A stretch of 34,212 nt of DNA from Erysipelotrichaceae bacterium (GCA_017431405.1 JAFRLB010000012.1:1-34212); one strand, 5' to 3'. Shown: positions 1-8,267, numbered from the stretch's first letter. A program made the numbers and translations. Notes: generated by a model from the letters alone, not told the origin.

Positions 1-440
1 AAGCCTGTCTCACTCGCTATTCTTTCCGCTTCAGTTTTATCATAGTAGGAACCTATTGGTTTGGTTGGGTTCTGGAAAGCCGGATCTTTTTTATTTACCT
101 CTACCTGAGTAATTACGGTAACAACCGGTTTTTTGAGGTCTCTTTTCCTTAATTCACACTCAATAGACTGCTGTAAGTGATAGCCAATGTAACCCTGAGT
201 CATGGCTACACATTCCGGAAACGGCATTTCAGGAGTATTACCGGTAAACTTCTTAGAAGCTTCAAAAGCCAGATTTACCATGCCTACCTGAGGCCCGTTA
301 CCATGTCCCACAACTACCTCATAACCTTCTTCAATGAGGTCTACGATCGTAGAAGCGGTCTTCTTTACTAACTGCAGCTGTTGAGTTGGATCATTGCCTA
401 AGGCGTTCCCGCCCAAGGCTACTACCAGTCTCTTATTCAT
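1..440 (-). CDS. arcC: Carbamate kinase, N-terminal part (cut by window edge)
   Basis: Reading the minus strand from ATG at 440 gives MNKRLVVALGGNALGNDP, then GHGNGPQVGM near residue 50 and a Pro-rich GSYYD segment. These are the nucleotide- and carbamoyl-phosphate-binding blocks of carbamate kinase (amino-acid kinase fold), which makes ATP from carbamoyl phosphate and ADP in the cytosol. About 146 residues are visible, roughly half of a usual 310-residue protein, and the rest lies beyond position 1. An in-frame ATG at 446 has better spacing (5 nt) from the GAAGG at 452-456, so the protein may start with MHMNKR. It lies 40 nt downstream of psuG with no terminator between, so it is probably the third gene of the pseudouridine operon. 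The link to pyrimidine breakdown is inferred from position only. Confidence 0.93.
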   Translation of the reverse strand, partial: MNKRLVVALGGNALGNDPTQQLQLVKKTASTIVDLIEEGYEVVVGHGNGPQVGMVNLAFEASKKFTGNTPEMPFPECVAMTQGYIGYHLQQSIECELRKRDLKKPVVTVITQVEVNKKDPAFQNPTKPIGSYYDKTEAERIASETG

Positions 441-450
441 ATGCATTCAT

Positions 451-467
451 GCCTTCAATTTGAAGGC
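451..467 (-). promoter_or_regulatory. Perfect inverted repeat covering the arcC ribosome binding site
   Basis: GCCTTCA-att-TGAAGGC is a perfect 7-bp inverted repeat with a 3-nt spacer, in the 40-nt gap between psuG and arcC. In the minus-strand mRNA, the GAAGG that would serve as the arcC Shine-Dalgarno is in the downstream arm, so the folded form would hide it. No T-run follows, so it is not a terminator. It may make arcC translation depend on ribosomes finishing psuG, or it may be a protein site; neither is proven. Confidence 0.45.
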
Positions 468-480
468 AAAACTCTCCGTA

Positions 481-1401
481 TTAACCTAACTTACAGAATT
501 CCACAGCGATTCTGCTGGCAACTCTGGCATTGTTATAAGCTAACTGAAGGTTACTTGCGAATGATACGCCGTCAGTCATGTCCTTAATTGTAGCTAATAA
601 GAACGGTGTAATGTTCTTGCCTCTGATGCCCTTTTCATCAGCTAAGGCAATGGCCTTATTGATGACAGCTTCCATTTCGTTGTAATCGAGAGCATATTCA
701 TCAGGAATAGGGTTACCGATTACTAAGCCGCCCTTTAAGCCTAAATCCCACTTGGTCTTCATGATCTTGGCAACTTCTTCTTCGCTCTGGCAATTGTAGT
801 CAAGCTTGAAGCCGCTGCTCTTACAGTAGAATGCCGGGAATTCATCAGTTTTGAAGCCTAATACAGGTACGCCGAATGTTTCCAGATATTCAAGAGTTCT
901 GCCGATGTCTAAGATCTGCTTGGCACCTGCTGTTACAACAGCTACAGGTGTATTGGCAAATTCCTGTAAGTCAGCTGAAATGTCCATTGTGTTTTCACCG
1001 TTTCTGTGAACGCCGCCGATACCGCCGGTTGCGAAGATCTTAACGCCTGCCATTGAAGCAATCAACATTGTAGTAGCAACAGTAGTTGCGCCAGTCTGAC
1101 CGGTTACCAAGTATGTAGCTACATCTCTTCTTGAAACCTTGCCAACGCCATCACCCTTGCACATGATGTCAAGTTCTTCAGGTGTCAGACCGACTTTTAA
1201 CTTACCGCCGATGATGGCTGTAGTAGCTGGGATTGCGCCTTCGCCACGAACGATTTCCTCAACCTTGTGAGCGAATTCAACGTTTTCAGGGAATGGCATG
1301 CCATGTGATAAAATCGTGCTCTCAAGAGCTACAACTGGCTTACCTTCAGCGATTGCCTGCTTGATCTCAGGTGTTACTGATAAATACTTGTCCAAATTCA
1401 T
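481..1401 (-). CDS. psuG: Pseudouridine-5'-phosphate glycosidase
   Basis: This 306-residue protein matches the PsuG family along its length, including ESTILSHGMPFPEN (27-40), GVGKVSRRD (86-93), ISADLQEF (141-148) and TAGAKQILD (157-165). Glu27, Lys88, Asp144 and Lys161 fall where the catalytic Glu, Lys, Asp and Lys of the E. coli enzyme are expected. The enzyme cleaves the C-C glycosidic bond of pseudouridine 5'-phosphate, giving uracil and ribose 5-phosphate, in the cytosol. Its ATG overlaps the psuK stop by 4 bp (ATGA), so the two are translationally coupled. Length is normal for the family and there are no missing key residues. Confidence 0.97.
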   Translation of the reverse strand: MNLDKYLSVTPEIKQAIAEGKPVVALESTILSHGMPFPENVEFAHKVEEIVRGEGAIPATTAIIGGKLKVGLTPEELDIMCKGDGVGKVSRRDVATYLVTGQTGATTVATTMLIASMAGVKIFATGGIGGVHRNGENTMDISADLQEFANTPVAVVTAGAKQILDIGRTLEYLETFGVPVLGFKTDEFPAFYCKSSGFKLDYNCQSEEEVAKIMKTKWDLGLKGGLVIGNPIPDEYALDYNEMEAVINKAIALADEKGIRGKNITPFLLATIKDMTDGVSFASNLQLAYNNARVASRIAVEFCKLG

Positions 1402-2342
1402 TTTCTTTTCTCCTCTAAAATCTTTTCAATAAGTCCAATGCTTATGTTCTTATTAATTGTGTCAGGTGACATGATTGCGGCTATTCCTGCTGCAGAGGCA
1501 TAGTCCAGGGTCTTCTGTCTGTCAAATTCATGCATGTAGCCATATATGATCATGGCCATGAAGGCGTCTCCTGCTCCTGTCGCATTGACCACTTCTTCTA
1601 ATGGCTTTAGTGATGACCATAATGTCTTTCCTTCACTGTTCATGTACATGCAGCCATCCTTGCCTAATGAAACGTAGATCTCATCAAGTCCCTGATCTAT
1701 GACCTTCTTAGCGGCCTGTACCAGAGATTCCCTGTCACTGATCTTCATGGAACTTAACAGTTCACATTCCAATACATTAGGCTTGGCAGCGAAGAACTTC
1801 CCTATCTTGTTCTTAATGCAGCCGGCATAGGATATGGAAACCGGATCAACGAATACCGGTATTTCCTTACCGTAATTATCCAGAACGTGATCCATTACCT
1901 CCAAAGGGATCGAAGGATCACAGACGATCAGTGAACTGTTTATTAACAGCTCATCATTTTCCTTAAGATAATCAACGGAAAAATCTTCCATGATGCTCAT
2001 GTCACTCAGCGCCACCGCCATGTCACCATCACTGTCCAGAATCGACATGTACGTTGACGATGAATGATTATCATAGCTCATAACGTGAGAAACGTCAATG
2101 CCGGCCAGGGCACTTTCCGATAGGATCTTCTGACCGTAGATGTCATTTCCGACCACGGTAAGAAGACTGGCCCTGCCTCCCAAACGGGCATAGTTTTCCA
2201 GAATGTTTCTGGTAACTCCGCCACAGGAAACATGCATCCTGCCTGGATTTGAATCTCTCATGTTAAGCGCATTAATGCTGCGGCCGTGAATGTCTACGTT
2301 TGCCGCACCAATACCTACTATGTATTTTTCCTGATTCATCAT
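1398..2342 (-). CDS. psuK: Pseudouridine kinase (PfkB/ribokinase family)
   Basis: A 314-residue PfkB-family sugar kinase with the GG motif near residues 41-42 and the C-terminal signature NATGAGDAFMAM (253-264), in which Asp259 is the expected catalytic base and GAG forms the anion hole. The family alone would allow other nucleoside or sugar substrates. The 4-bp overlap with psuG points strongly to pseudouridine kinase, which makes pseudouridine 5'-phosphate for PsuG. Two tandem ATGs (2342 and 2339) follow AGGTAGGTG; the second has the more usual spacing. It is the first gene of the psuK-psuG-arcC unit and is divergent from the ABC transporter operon. Confidence 0.94.
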   Translation of the reverse strand: MMNQEKYIVGIGAANVDIHGRSINALNMRDSNPGRMHVSCGGVTRNILENYARLGGRASLLTVVGNDIYGQKILSESALAGIDVSHVMSYDNHSSSTYMSILDSDGDMAVALSDMSIMEDFSVDYLKENDELLINSSLIVCDPSIPLEVMDHVLDNYGKEIPVFVDPVSISYAGCIKNKIGKFFAAKPNVLECELLSSMKISDRESLVQAAKKVIDQGLDEIYVSLGKDGCMYMNSEGKTLWSSLKPLEEVVNATGAGDAFMAMIIYGYMHEFDRQKTLDYASAAGIAAIMSPDTINKNISIGLIEKILEEKRK

Positions 2343-2362
2343 TTCACCTACCTATTTTATTT

Positions 2363-2397
2363 TAACACATTTAAAGCCCTGTTTAGTCAGTGTGTTA
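2363..2397 (-). promoter_or_regulatory. Spaced inverted repeat upstream of psuK
   Basis: TAACACA (2363-2369) and TGTGTTA (2391-2397) are perfect 7-bp inverted copies separated by 21 nt, just upstream of psuK. They overlap A/T-rich TAAAAT sequences (2354-2364) that could be its -10. They could be half-sites for a regulator or the arms of an RNA hairpin. No clear -35 was found. Confidence 0.3.
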
Positions 2398-2417
2398 GCT
2401 AATATCAGGCATAAGGA

Positions 2418-2445
2418 TTGAATTATTTTTATAAAATGTTAGATT
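2418..2445 (+). promoter_or_regulatory. Promoter of the amino-acid ABC operon (extended -10)
   Basis: TTGAAT (2418-2423), a 16-nt spacer, then TGTTAGATT, an extended -10 with TG at 2437-2438 and TAGATT at 2440-2445. Transcription would start near 2452, leaving a leader of about 25 nt with the AGGGGG ribosome binding site at 2467-2472. Confidence 0.6.
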
Positions 2446-2476
2446 ATTAGAGTCACTAAACTTTTTAGGGGGTTTT

Positions 2477-3148
2477 ATGTCAGAAAGAATTTGGGAAATA
2501 TTAAAGAATGCATTCTTTAGAATACTCATACCAGGCATCAAGGTAACCATTCCATTGGCAGTACTTTCCTTTGCCTTCGCCTTTATCATTGCCTTAGCTG
2601 TTGCTTTAGTGCAGTTTGCCAATGTTAAGGGTCTGAAGCAGCTGTCACGTTTTTATGTCTGGATCATCAGAGGAACACCTGTACTTGTTCAGCTATATAT
2701 TGTCTTCTTTGGCTTACCTAAGATTGGAATAACCCTGACAGCCTTCCCGGCCGCCGTAATCGTATTCTCCATTAATGAAGGAGCATACATGTCGGAAAGC
2801 TTACGTGCTTCTTTGGAATCTGTACCGCATGGCCAGATTGAAGCCGGCTACTGTGTCGGCATGTCCTATTTACAGATAATGCGCAGAATCGTCTTGCCAC
2901 AGGCCTTACGTATCGCCTTCCCTTCACTGGGAAATGCGCTTATCTCATTAGTTAAGGAAACTTCCATGGCCGCTACAATTACCGTAGTGGAAATGTTCAG
3001 AGCTGCCCAGCAGGTCAACTCTATATACATTGAACCTTTATGGCTTTATACCGAAGCCGCCTTCATGTATCTCATGTTCTGTACCGTATTAACCTGGTTA
3101 CAGAGATGGGGCGAAAAGAAGTTAAACGCATATGGAGGTGTTAAGTAA
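2477..3148 (+). CDS. Polar amino-acid ABC transporter permease
   Basis: A 223-residue integral membrane protein of the HisM/GlnP type. It has the N-terminal hydrophobic helix followed by the RGTPVLVQLYIVFFGLP block (65-81) usual in this family, and the cytoplasmic EAA loop EAGYCVGMSYLQIMRRIVLP (122-141), which docks on the ATPase. Three further hydrophobic stretches follow. It would form a homodimeric channel with the ATPase and binding protein encoded next. The ATG has a strong AGGGGG site 4-5 nt upstream. It is first in a three-gene operon and its TAA overlaps the next ATG (TAATG). Substrate is not settled; cystine-type polar amino-acid importers look closest by general resemblance. Confidence 0.92.
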   Translation: MSERIWEILKNAFFRILIPGIKVTIPLAVLSFAFAFIIALAVALVQFANVKGLKQLSRFYVWIIRGTPVLVQLYIVFFGLPKIGITLTAFPAAVIVFSINEGAYMSESLRASLESVPHGQIEAGYCVGMSYLQIMRRIVLPQALRIAFPSLGNALISLVKETSMAATITVVEMFRAAQQVNSIYIEPLWLYTEAAFMYLMFCTVLTWLQRWGEKKLNAYGGVK

Positions 3149-3915
3149 TGTTGCTGAAAGTCAATAACATTCACAAGTCATTCGATGGTAATCTGGTTCT
3201 CAAGGGTATCTCCCTGGAAGTCAATAAGGGTGATGTCATTGCCATCTTAGGCCCAAGCGGTTCAGGCAAGACTACCTTATTAAGATGCATCAACTTTCTG
3301 GAAAGAGCTGATGATGGCGAACTGATATTTGATGATGTCAAGCATCAGCTCAACAAGATCTCTCACCGTGAGATCAGCGCCATCCGTAAGAAGACAGCTT
3401 TCGTATTCCAGAACTACAACCTGTTCCTCAATAAGACCGTTTTAGACAATGTTACCGAAGGTCTGATCATTGCCAGAAAGATGGATAAGAAGCTGGCAAG
3501 AGAAAAAGCCATTAAAGCCCTGGAAAAAGTAGGCATGGCTGACAGACTGGACAGCTACCCTATTCAGTTATCCGGGGGCCAGCAGCAGCGTGTAGCCATC
3601 GCCAGAGCATTAGCTACAGATCCTGAAATCATTTACTTTGATGAACCGACAAGTGCACTTGACCCTGAACTCATCGGCGAAGTGCTCAATGTCATGAAGG
3701 ATCTGGCAAATGATGGTATGACAATGCTGGTTGTTACCCACGAAATGAATTTTGCCCGTAATGTTTCTAATAAGGTCATATTTATGGACAACGGTCAGAT
3801 AATAGAGGAAAATACATCTAAAGGATTCTTTGAAAACCCACAGGAAGAAAGAGCGAAAGCATTTGTTCAGGGCATCATTGAACAAAGAGCCATCAAGAAA
3901 GAAGGAGAGAAATAA
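3148..3915 (+). CDS. Polar amino-acid ABC transporter ATP-binding protein
   Basis: A 255-residue ABC ATPase with all expected motifs: Walker A GPSGSGKTT (35-43), Q-loop Gln88, signature LSGGQQQR (141-148), Walker B with the D-loop IIYFDEPTSALD (161-172), and the switch His198 in VVTHEM. The length and the GlnQ/HisP-like pattern, with no extra C-terminal domain, fit a PAAT-family importer. It starts within the permease stop (TAATG) and ends in the same way over the binding-protein start, so the three genes are made together. Confidence 0.94.
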   Translation: MLLKVNNIHKSFDGNLVLKGISLEVNKGDVIAILGPSGSGKTTLLRCINFLERADDGELIFDDVKHQLNKISHREISAIRKKTAFVFQNYNLFLNKTVLDNVTEGLIIARKMDKKLAREKAIKALEKVGMADRLDSYPIQLSGGQQQRVAIARALATDPEIIYFDEPTSALDPELIGEVLNVMKDLANDGMTMLVVTHEMNFARNVSNKVIFMDNGQIIEENTSKGFFENPQEERAKAFVQGIIEQRAIKKEGEK

Positions 3916-4712
3916 TGAAGAAGATTATAAGTTTACTGGTTTCCTTAATGATTCTGGTTTCTGTATTCGGCTGTTCAAAACCTGCCGACACAACTGAAAA
4001 GGACTTATTAGGCCGTATTCAGGAAAGAGGAACACTCATCATCGCTACTGAAGGTGACTGGGCTCCTTGGACATACCATAATGAAGCTGGCGAATTAGTT
4101 GGATTCGACGTTGAATTAGGCAAGCTCATCGCTGCAGAATTAGGCGTTGAAGCACAGTTTGAAGAAACATTATGGGATTCAATTCTGGCTGGCGTTGATT
4201 CAGGCAGATTCGATCTCGCCTGCAATGGTGTAGGTTATACCGATGAAAGAGCTGAAAAGTATTCATTCTCTGATCCATATATCTATACACATAAGGTTCT
4301 GATCGTCAGAAGCGACAATACAGAAATCACCAAGTTTGAAGACTTAAAAGGCAAGACAACAGCCAATACCATTTCAAGCACCTATGCACAGGTTGCTCAG
4401 AGTTATGGTGCAACAGTTAAGCCTGTTGATTCATTAGCTGAAACGATCGAATTACTGTTATCAAACAGAATTGATGCAACCATCAACTCACAGGATTCAT
4501 TCAACACTTACATGGAAGCTCATCCAGATGCTGAAATCAAGATCGTTGCCTTCTCTGAAGGTGAAAGAGTTGTTATTCCAATGAGAAAGGATAACGATTC
4601 AGCTACATTAGTTACAGCTGTCAACAAGGCCTTACAGAAATTAAGAGACAACGGCAAGTTAGCTGAACTCTCAGTCAAGTACTTCAAGACAGACAATACA
4701 CAGCCTAACTAG
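3915..4712 (+). CDS. Amino-acid ABC transporter substrate-binding lipoprotein
   Basis: A 265-residue family 3 solute-binding protein. It starts with a lipoprotein signal, MKKIISLLVSLMILVSVFGC, with Cys20 as the lipidation site, so it is anchored on the outer face of the membrane. The mature part carries GDWAPWTYHNEAGELVGFDV and a DLACNGVGYTDERAEKYSFS block, both typical of the SBP_bac_3 fold that binds the alpha-amino and carboxyl groups of amino acids. It is last in the permease-ATPase-binding-protein operon and is followed 11 nt later by a terminator hairpin. The exact ligand cannot be read with confidence; cystine or another polar amino acid is likely. Confidence 0.94.
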   Translation: MKKIISLLVSLMILVSVFGCSKPADTTEKDLLGRIQERGTLIIATEGDWAPWTYHNEAGELVGFDVELGKLIAAELGVEAQFEETLWDSILAGVDSGRFDLACNGVGYTDERAEKYSFSDPYIYTHKVLIVRSDNTEITKFEDLKGKTTANTISSTYAQVAQSYGATVKPVDSLAETIELLLSNRIDATINSQDSFNTYMEAHPDAEIKIVAFSEGERVVIPMRKDNDSATLVTAVNKALQKLRDNGKLAELSVKYFKTDNTQPN

Positions 4713-4723
4713 GAAGCATAAGA

Positions 4724-4747
4724 AAAAGGAACTATGAAGTTCCTTTT
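4724..4747. terminator. Bidirectional terminator between ABC operon and ccpA-like gene
   Basis: AAAAGGAACT (4724-4733), loop ATGA, AGTTCCTTTT (4738-4747): a perfect 10-bp stem, T-rich on the right and A-rich on the left. It lies between two converging genes and would serve both. Confidence 0.85.
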
Positions 4748-4755
4748 ATTTTGGT

Positions 4756-5772
4756 TTATCTCTTTGTTGAGCCCTTTTCCTTGAATACGTAATTCAAGCG
4801 GAACTCTCTGTCCTGAATGTCGTCACCATTGAGCATCTTGGTTAGGATTCTCATGGCAAGTGAACCTAAGTCATAGGCAGGAACATCGAATGATGAGATC
4901 TGCGGACGAACCATGTCAGTGTAGCGTGAACCCTTGATACAGACAACTTCCGTTTCCTCAGGGATGTTAATGCCGTTTTCAGTACAGGTATTCAGAACCG
5001 CAAGGGCCTGGGAATCACGGTATGTGATGACCAGCTTATGCCTGTTCTTCTTAAAGTATTTTGTCAGGAAATCATATGAAGAATGTGCATACTCCGGAAT
5101 TGGAATGAATCCTTCAAACTTCTTTCCCTTTTCTTCAAACGCCTGTTGTACTCCAGCCAGTATCTGCTTGACATTGATAGGATTCTTCTTGTCATCGATC
5201 ACAACGATGTCATCAATGCCCTTCTGCAGATATCTCATGGTCAGTTCATATACAGCCTGCTGGTAATCAACATAAACGCAGCATGACTGCTTGCTAGATG
5301 CTCTGACATCCAGATATACCATCGGTATTTCAAAGCTGTTGAGTATTTCCAGTTCTTCCGGTGTGAAGTAATCGTTATACAGAATGATGCCGTCGGCATG
5401 ACTCTTGATGACATTGTCAACGATCTCATTCATTTCGTTTACACCAGAGCTTGTCGTATGAAGTATGATGTTGTATTTATAGATTTTGGCCACATCTAAC
5501 AGTCCGTTAAAAACCTTGCCGATGTATGTAAAACTACTGTCCGGAATAATCAATGCGATATTTGTAGACTTCTTCAGAGCCAGTCCCTGGGCAACCGCAT
5601 TAGGCTTGTAGCCTAACTTGATGATTGCTTCCTGGACCTTACGCTTGGTATCTTCCTTAACAACATCAGAATCATTAATTACTCTTGAAACTGTAGCTAA
5701 AGATACTCCCGCTTCACGGGCGACACTGTAGATCGTTACTCGTTTCTTGCTATCCTTAGCTATTGTTTTCAT
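4756..5772 (-). CDS. ccpA: LacI-family transcriptional regulator, CcpA-like
   Basis: A 338-residue LacI/GalR regulator. The DNA-binding head RVTIYSVAREAGVSLATVSR (11-30) is followed by the hinge helix region YKPNAVAQGLALKKS, then a periplasmic-binding-protein-like core (KYNIIL, ADGIILYND) and a C-terminal TDMVRPQISSFDVPAYDLG block very like CcpA. Its place at the end of a murC-ytxG-ytxH run is the position of ccpA in Bacillus, which supports a CcpA ortholog controlling carbon catabolite genes with HPr-Ser-P. Identity in the effector face is only moderate, so another LacI specificity remains possible. It starts 3 nt after the previous stop and is the last gene of the operon before the shared terminator. 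Confidence 0.75.
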   Translation of the reverse strand: MKTIAKDSKKRVTIYSVAREAGVSLATVSRVINDSDVVKEDTKRKVQEAIIKLGYKPNAVAQGLALKKSTNIALIIPDSSFTYIGKVFNGLLDVAKIYKYNIILHTTSSGVNEMNEIVDNVIKSHADGIILYNDYFTPEELEILNSFEIPMVYLDVRASSKQSCCVYVDYQQAVYELTMRYLQKGIDDIVVIDDKKNPINVKQILAGVQQAFEEKGKKFEGFIPIPEYAHSSYDFLTKYFKKNRHKLVITYRDSQALAVLNTCTENGINIPEETEVVCIKGSRYTDMVRPQISSFDVPAYDLGSLAMRILTKMLNGDDIQDREFRLNYVFKEKGSTKR

Positions 5773-5775
5773 GTG

Positions 5776-6459
5776 TTATTCCTCTTCGTCTTTTCCGCCA
5801 AATAAATCTTTAACGCCGCTCATTACCTTGCTGGCAAGATCTGTTAAACTGTCCTTAGCATTTCTGACAGTTTCTCTTACCTTTTCATCGTGGATGAATT
5901 CCTGGTACTTGTCTGCGACATATTCCTGAGCTTCCTTGCCCTTTTCAACAACCTTGTCTACAACCTTCTTAACTTCTGGGTTTTCTGTAGCCTTATTGTA
6001 GATGTCTTCGCCAGCTTCCAATACCTTGTCAACCGTTTCGTCAACCTTTTCTGCTGCATCGTCAACTGTTTCCTGAACCTTTTCAGCGTTGAACTGAGCA
6101 TATAATTCCTTTGCCTTGCCTACGACCTTTTCATAAGCACTGTTGATGCCGGCCTTTGCCTTTTCAACTGTTTCCTGAGCTGCAGGATCTTCATTGAACT
6201 TTGTGGTAGCCTTACCGACGATTTCATTGAACTGCTTGCCAGCTTCTTCAATTCTGTCACCTAATGTAACGCCGTCCTTGTCAAGGTCAAAGTTTACTAC
6301 TGTTTCCTTTAATGAATTCAAAGCACCCTTTACCTGATCAACTAAACTCTTAACTTCTTCCTGTACTTCTTCAGAAGAATCAGCAACGCTTGCTTCTACA
6401 TCATTTAATTCCTGTTCGACTTCTTTTTCGAGTTCTTCGAAATTCTTATTTTCATCCAT
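5776..6459 (-). CDS. Acidic/Lys-rich helical-repeat protein in the ytxH position
   Basis: About 227 residues, starting at ATG 6459 (MDENKNFEELEKEVE) behind AAGGAAG; the longer reading from 6504 overlaps the preceding gene and lacks its own site. The protein is almost wholly amphipathic helix, with Glu, Lys, Val and Ala dominant. It has recurring units of the kind ETVDDAAEKVDETVDKVLEA and KKVVDKVVEKGKEAQEYVAD, resembling apolipoprotein or stress-protein repeats. No signal peptide or membrane segment is visible, unlike classic YtxH, so it should be cytosolic or peripherally membrane-bound. Position (murC, DUF948 protein, this, ccpA) matches Bacillus ytxH, a general stress gene, but sequence similarity is only in style. 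Function unknown. Confidence 0.8.
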   Translation of the reverse strand: MDENKNFEELEKEVEQELNDVEASVADSSEEVQEEVKSLVDQVKGALNSLKETVVNFDLDKDGVTLGDRIEEAGKQFNEIVGKATTKFNEDPAAQETVEKAKAGINSAYEKVVGKAKELYAQFNAEKVQETVDDAAEKVDETVDKVLEAGEDIYNKATENPEVKKVVDKVVEKGKEAQEYVADKYQEFIHDEKVRETVRNAKDSLTDLASKVMSGVKDLFGGKDEEE

Positions 6460-6460
6460 G

Positions 6461-6904
6461 TTATTCTGCTTCCTTTCTTGTATCTTCTGCAGGTTTTTCA
6501 GCACTGATGGTCTGTGGAGCTTCGGCAGTTACCTTTGCCTTGTCCTTATCTCTCTTTTCCAATGCATCAAGAACCCACTGTTTTACCTGGTTATACTGTT
6601 TTGTCCACTTGTCAGCGCTGTTCTTGACAACTCTTGATGTTGTAGCACGAACGGCTTCGACACTCATTGCCATGTTGTTGACAGCCTTTACAGTGGTATC
6701 AAATTCCTTTAAGTAACCATTTGCGGTTGTTACTGCATCATTAACGCCATCGACGATAGGGTTTGCCTTTGTAACTGTAACGTTAACACCCTTAACGACC
6801 TTGATGACGTTGATCATGACGACTATCAGTACTATTAAAGCGATGACTGCCAGGATCGGTAAAAGATAACTGAATACCTGGCTAATACTTGCTAAACTTT
6901 CCAT
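6461..6904 (-). CDS. DUF948 family membrane protein (YtxG-like)
   Basis: A 147-residue protein with one strong N-terminal membrane helix (about residues 11-36, IALIVLIVVMINVI), then a predicted cytoplasmic helical part with repeated VxxVN patterns and an acidic/Lys tail rich in Ala, Pro and Glu. This is the layout of DUF948 proteins such as Bacillus YtxG. The gene order murC-DUF948-helical protein-ccpA agrees. Translation starts at ATG 6904 behind AAGGAG. The next gene begins 1 nt after its stop, so they are coupled. The molecular role of the family is unknown; the Bacillus members are linked to general stress. Confidence 0.8.
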   Translation of the reverse strand: MESLASISQVFSYLLPILAVIALIVLIVVMINVIKVVKGVNVTVTKANPIVDGVNDAVTTANGYLKEFDTTVKAVNNMAMSVEAVRATTSRVVKNSADKWTKQYNQVKQWVLDALEKRDKDKAKVTAEAPQTISAEKPAEDTRKEAE

Positions 6905-6950
6905 ATATAATTCTCCTTTATTTCATCATACTACAAAAATGTAAGTGTTT

Positions 6951-8267
6951 TCAAACTTTTTCATTTATCTGCAAACTTTTCAATTTTTCCTTAAACGGAT
7001 AGATGTCCTTGGAGCTCATGAACACATAGACAGCCGGCGCAAAGGACGCCAGTATCTTGGCATCTTCGTCGGTTTCATGGAACACGTAACTGCCAGGAAT
7101 GTAATTTGCCAGATAAGTGATGTCGATGTCTGCCCCATTGTCGTAGTCGTCAATGCTGGTAAACTCACATACACCTATTTCATCAGCTATCATTAGGGCA
7201 TCAGCGAACTGCTGAACGAAATGATATACTCTGCCGGTTCTGTGCGGCTTGAATACTGCCACGATCTTTCTGTCTGGATATCTCTTACGGGCAGCTTCCA
7301 AAGTAATTTTTACTTCCGTAGGATGATGAGCATAGTCATCAATATAGATGTTTTCGCCGTTTTCTTCTATTTTAAAACGTCTTTTTACACCCTTGAAACT
7401 GCTTAACCCTGCTTCAATTTCTTCTGCCTCAAGGCCTTTTAAAAGCCCTACGGTAATAACTGCCAATGAGTTAAGCAACAGATGATGGCCGACAAAAGGC
7501 AATTCATAATGGCCGGCAGGCTGCTTGTTGAACAACAGATCAAATGACATCATTCTGTCTGTTTCAACAATGTTTATGGCCTGAATGTCATCATTATCCT
7601 TTTCGCCATAGTAGTATATAGGAACATCAGCTTCAAGCTCTCTGGTATAAGGGTCTTCGCCCCAGGCAATTACGGCCTTGTTTACCTGTTTGACATAATT
7701 CTTGTAAGCGTTAATGTATTCCTCATTTGTCTTGAAGAAATCAACATGGTCCCAATCCATGTTGGTAATGATTGCGTAATCAGGGTGATAGGCTAAGAAG
7801 TGATTTCTGAACTCATCAGCTTCCAGAATGAAATCCGTGGCTTCTGGATCAAGATAACCTGTTCCATCCCCGATCAGATAACCGATCTTGTGGCCGTATG
7901 ATAACATGGCGGCACACATGCCGGTTGTTGTGGTCTTGCCATGTGAGCCGGAAACACCGATGCTGTGGTAGTCATTTAAGAGCTTGCCTAAGAACTCATG
8001 ATACCTGTAGCACTTGACAGTTGGATTGCTTCTGGCGGCTGCTACTTCCGGGAAATCCTCATTAAAGGCATTGCCGATGATTACGGTCATGCCGTCTTTG
8101 ATGTTTTCCGGGCCAAATTCAGAAATCGGAATGTTTCTGTCAACTAATGGCTGTTCCGTAAAGAAATGTTTGGACAGGTCACTGCCGTTAACTTCCTTGC
8201 CTGAATCATGAATGATACAGGCCAAAGCAGCCATTCCCGTACCCTTAATACCTATGAAATGATACAT
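6951..8267 (-). CDS. murC: UDP-N-acetylmuramate--L-alanine ligase
   Basis: A 438-residue Mur ligase. It has the N-terminal Rossmann motif GIKGTGMAALA (6-16) that binds UDP-MurNAc, the ATP P-loop GSHGKTTT (107-114), EADEFRNHFL (149-158), NMDWDHVDFF (169-178) and the C-terminal DDYAHHPTEV segment. It adds L-alanine to UDP-MurNAc, the first step of the stem peptide in cytosolic peptidoglycan precursor synthesis. The start overlaps the upstream stop (TAATG). Length and motifs are complete. Confidence 0.97.
   Translation of the reverse strand: MYHFIGIKGTGMAALACIIHDSGKEVNGSDLSKHFFTEQPLVDRNIPISEFGPENIKDGMTVIIGNAFNEDFPEVAAARSNPTVKCYRYHEFLGKLLNDYHSIGVSGSHGKTTTTGMCAAMLSYGHKIGYLIGDGTGYLDPEATDFILEADEFRNHFLAYHPDYAIITNMDWDHVDFFKTNEEYINAYKNYVKQVNKAVIAWGEDPYTRELEADVPIYYYGEKDNDDIQAINIVETDRMMSFDLLFNKQPAGHYELPFVGHHLLLNSLAVITVGLLKGLEAEEIEAGLSSFKGVKRRFKIEENGENIYIDDYAHHPTEVKITLEAARKRYPDRKIVAVFKPHRTGRVYHFVQQFADALMIADEIGVCEFTSIDDYDNGADIDITYLANYIPGSYVFHETDEDAKILASFAPAVYVFMSSKDIYPFKEKLKSLQINEKV

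Noticed and set aside
2343..2476. Riboswitch or T-box before the ABC operon
   Set aside because: The leader is only about 25 nt after the promoter; no specifier, antiterminator or aptamer core is visible.
5776..6504. Longer start (6504) for the helical-repeat protein
   Set aside because: It overlaps the DUF948 gene by 44 nt and has no ribosome binding site; ATG 6459 has AAGGAAG.
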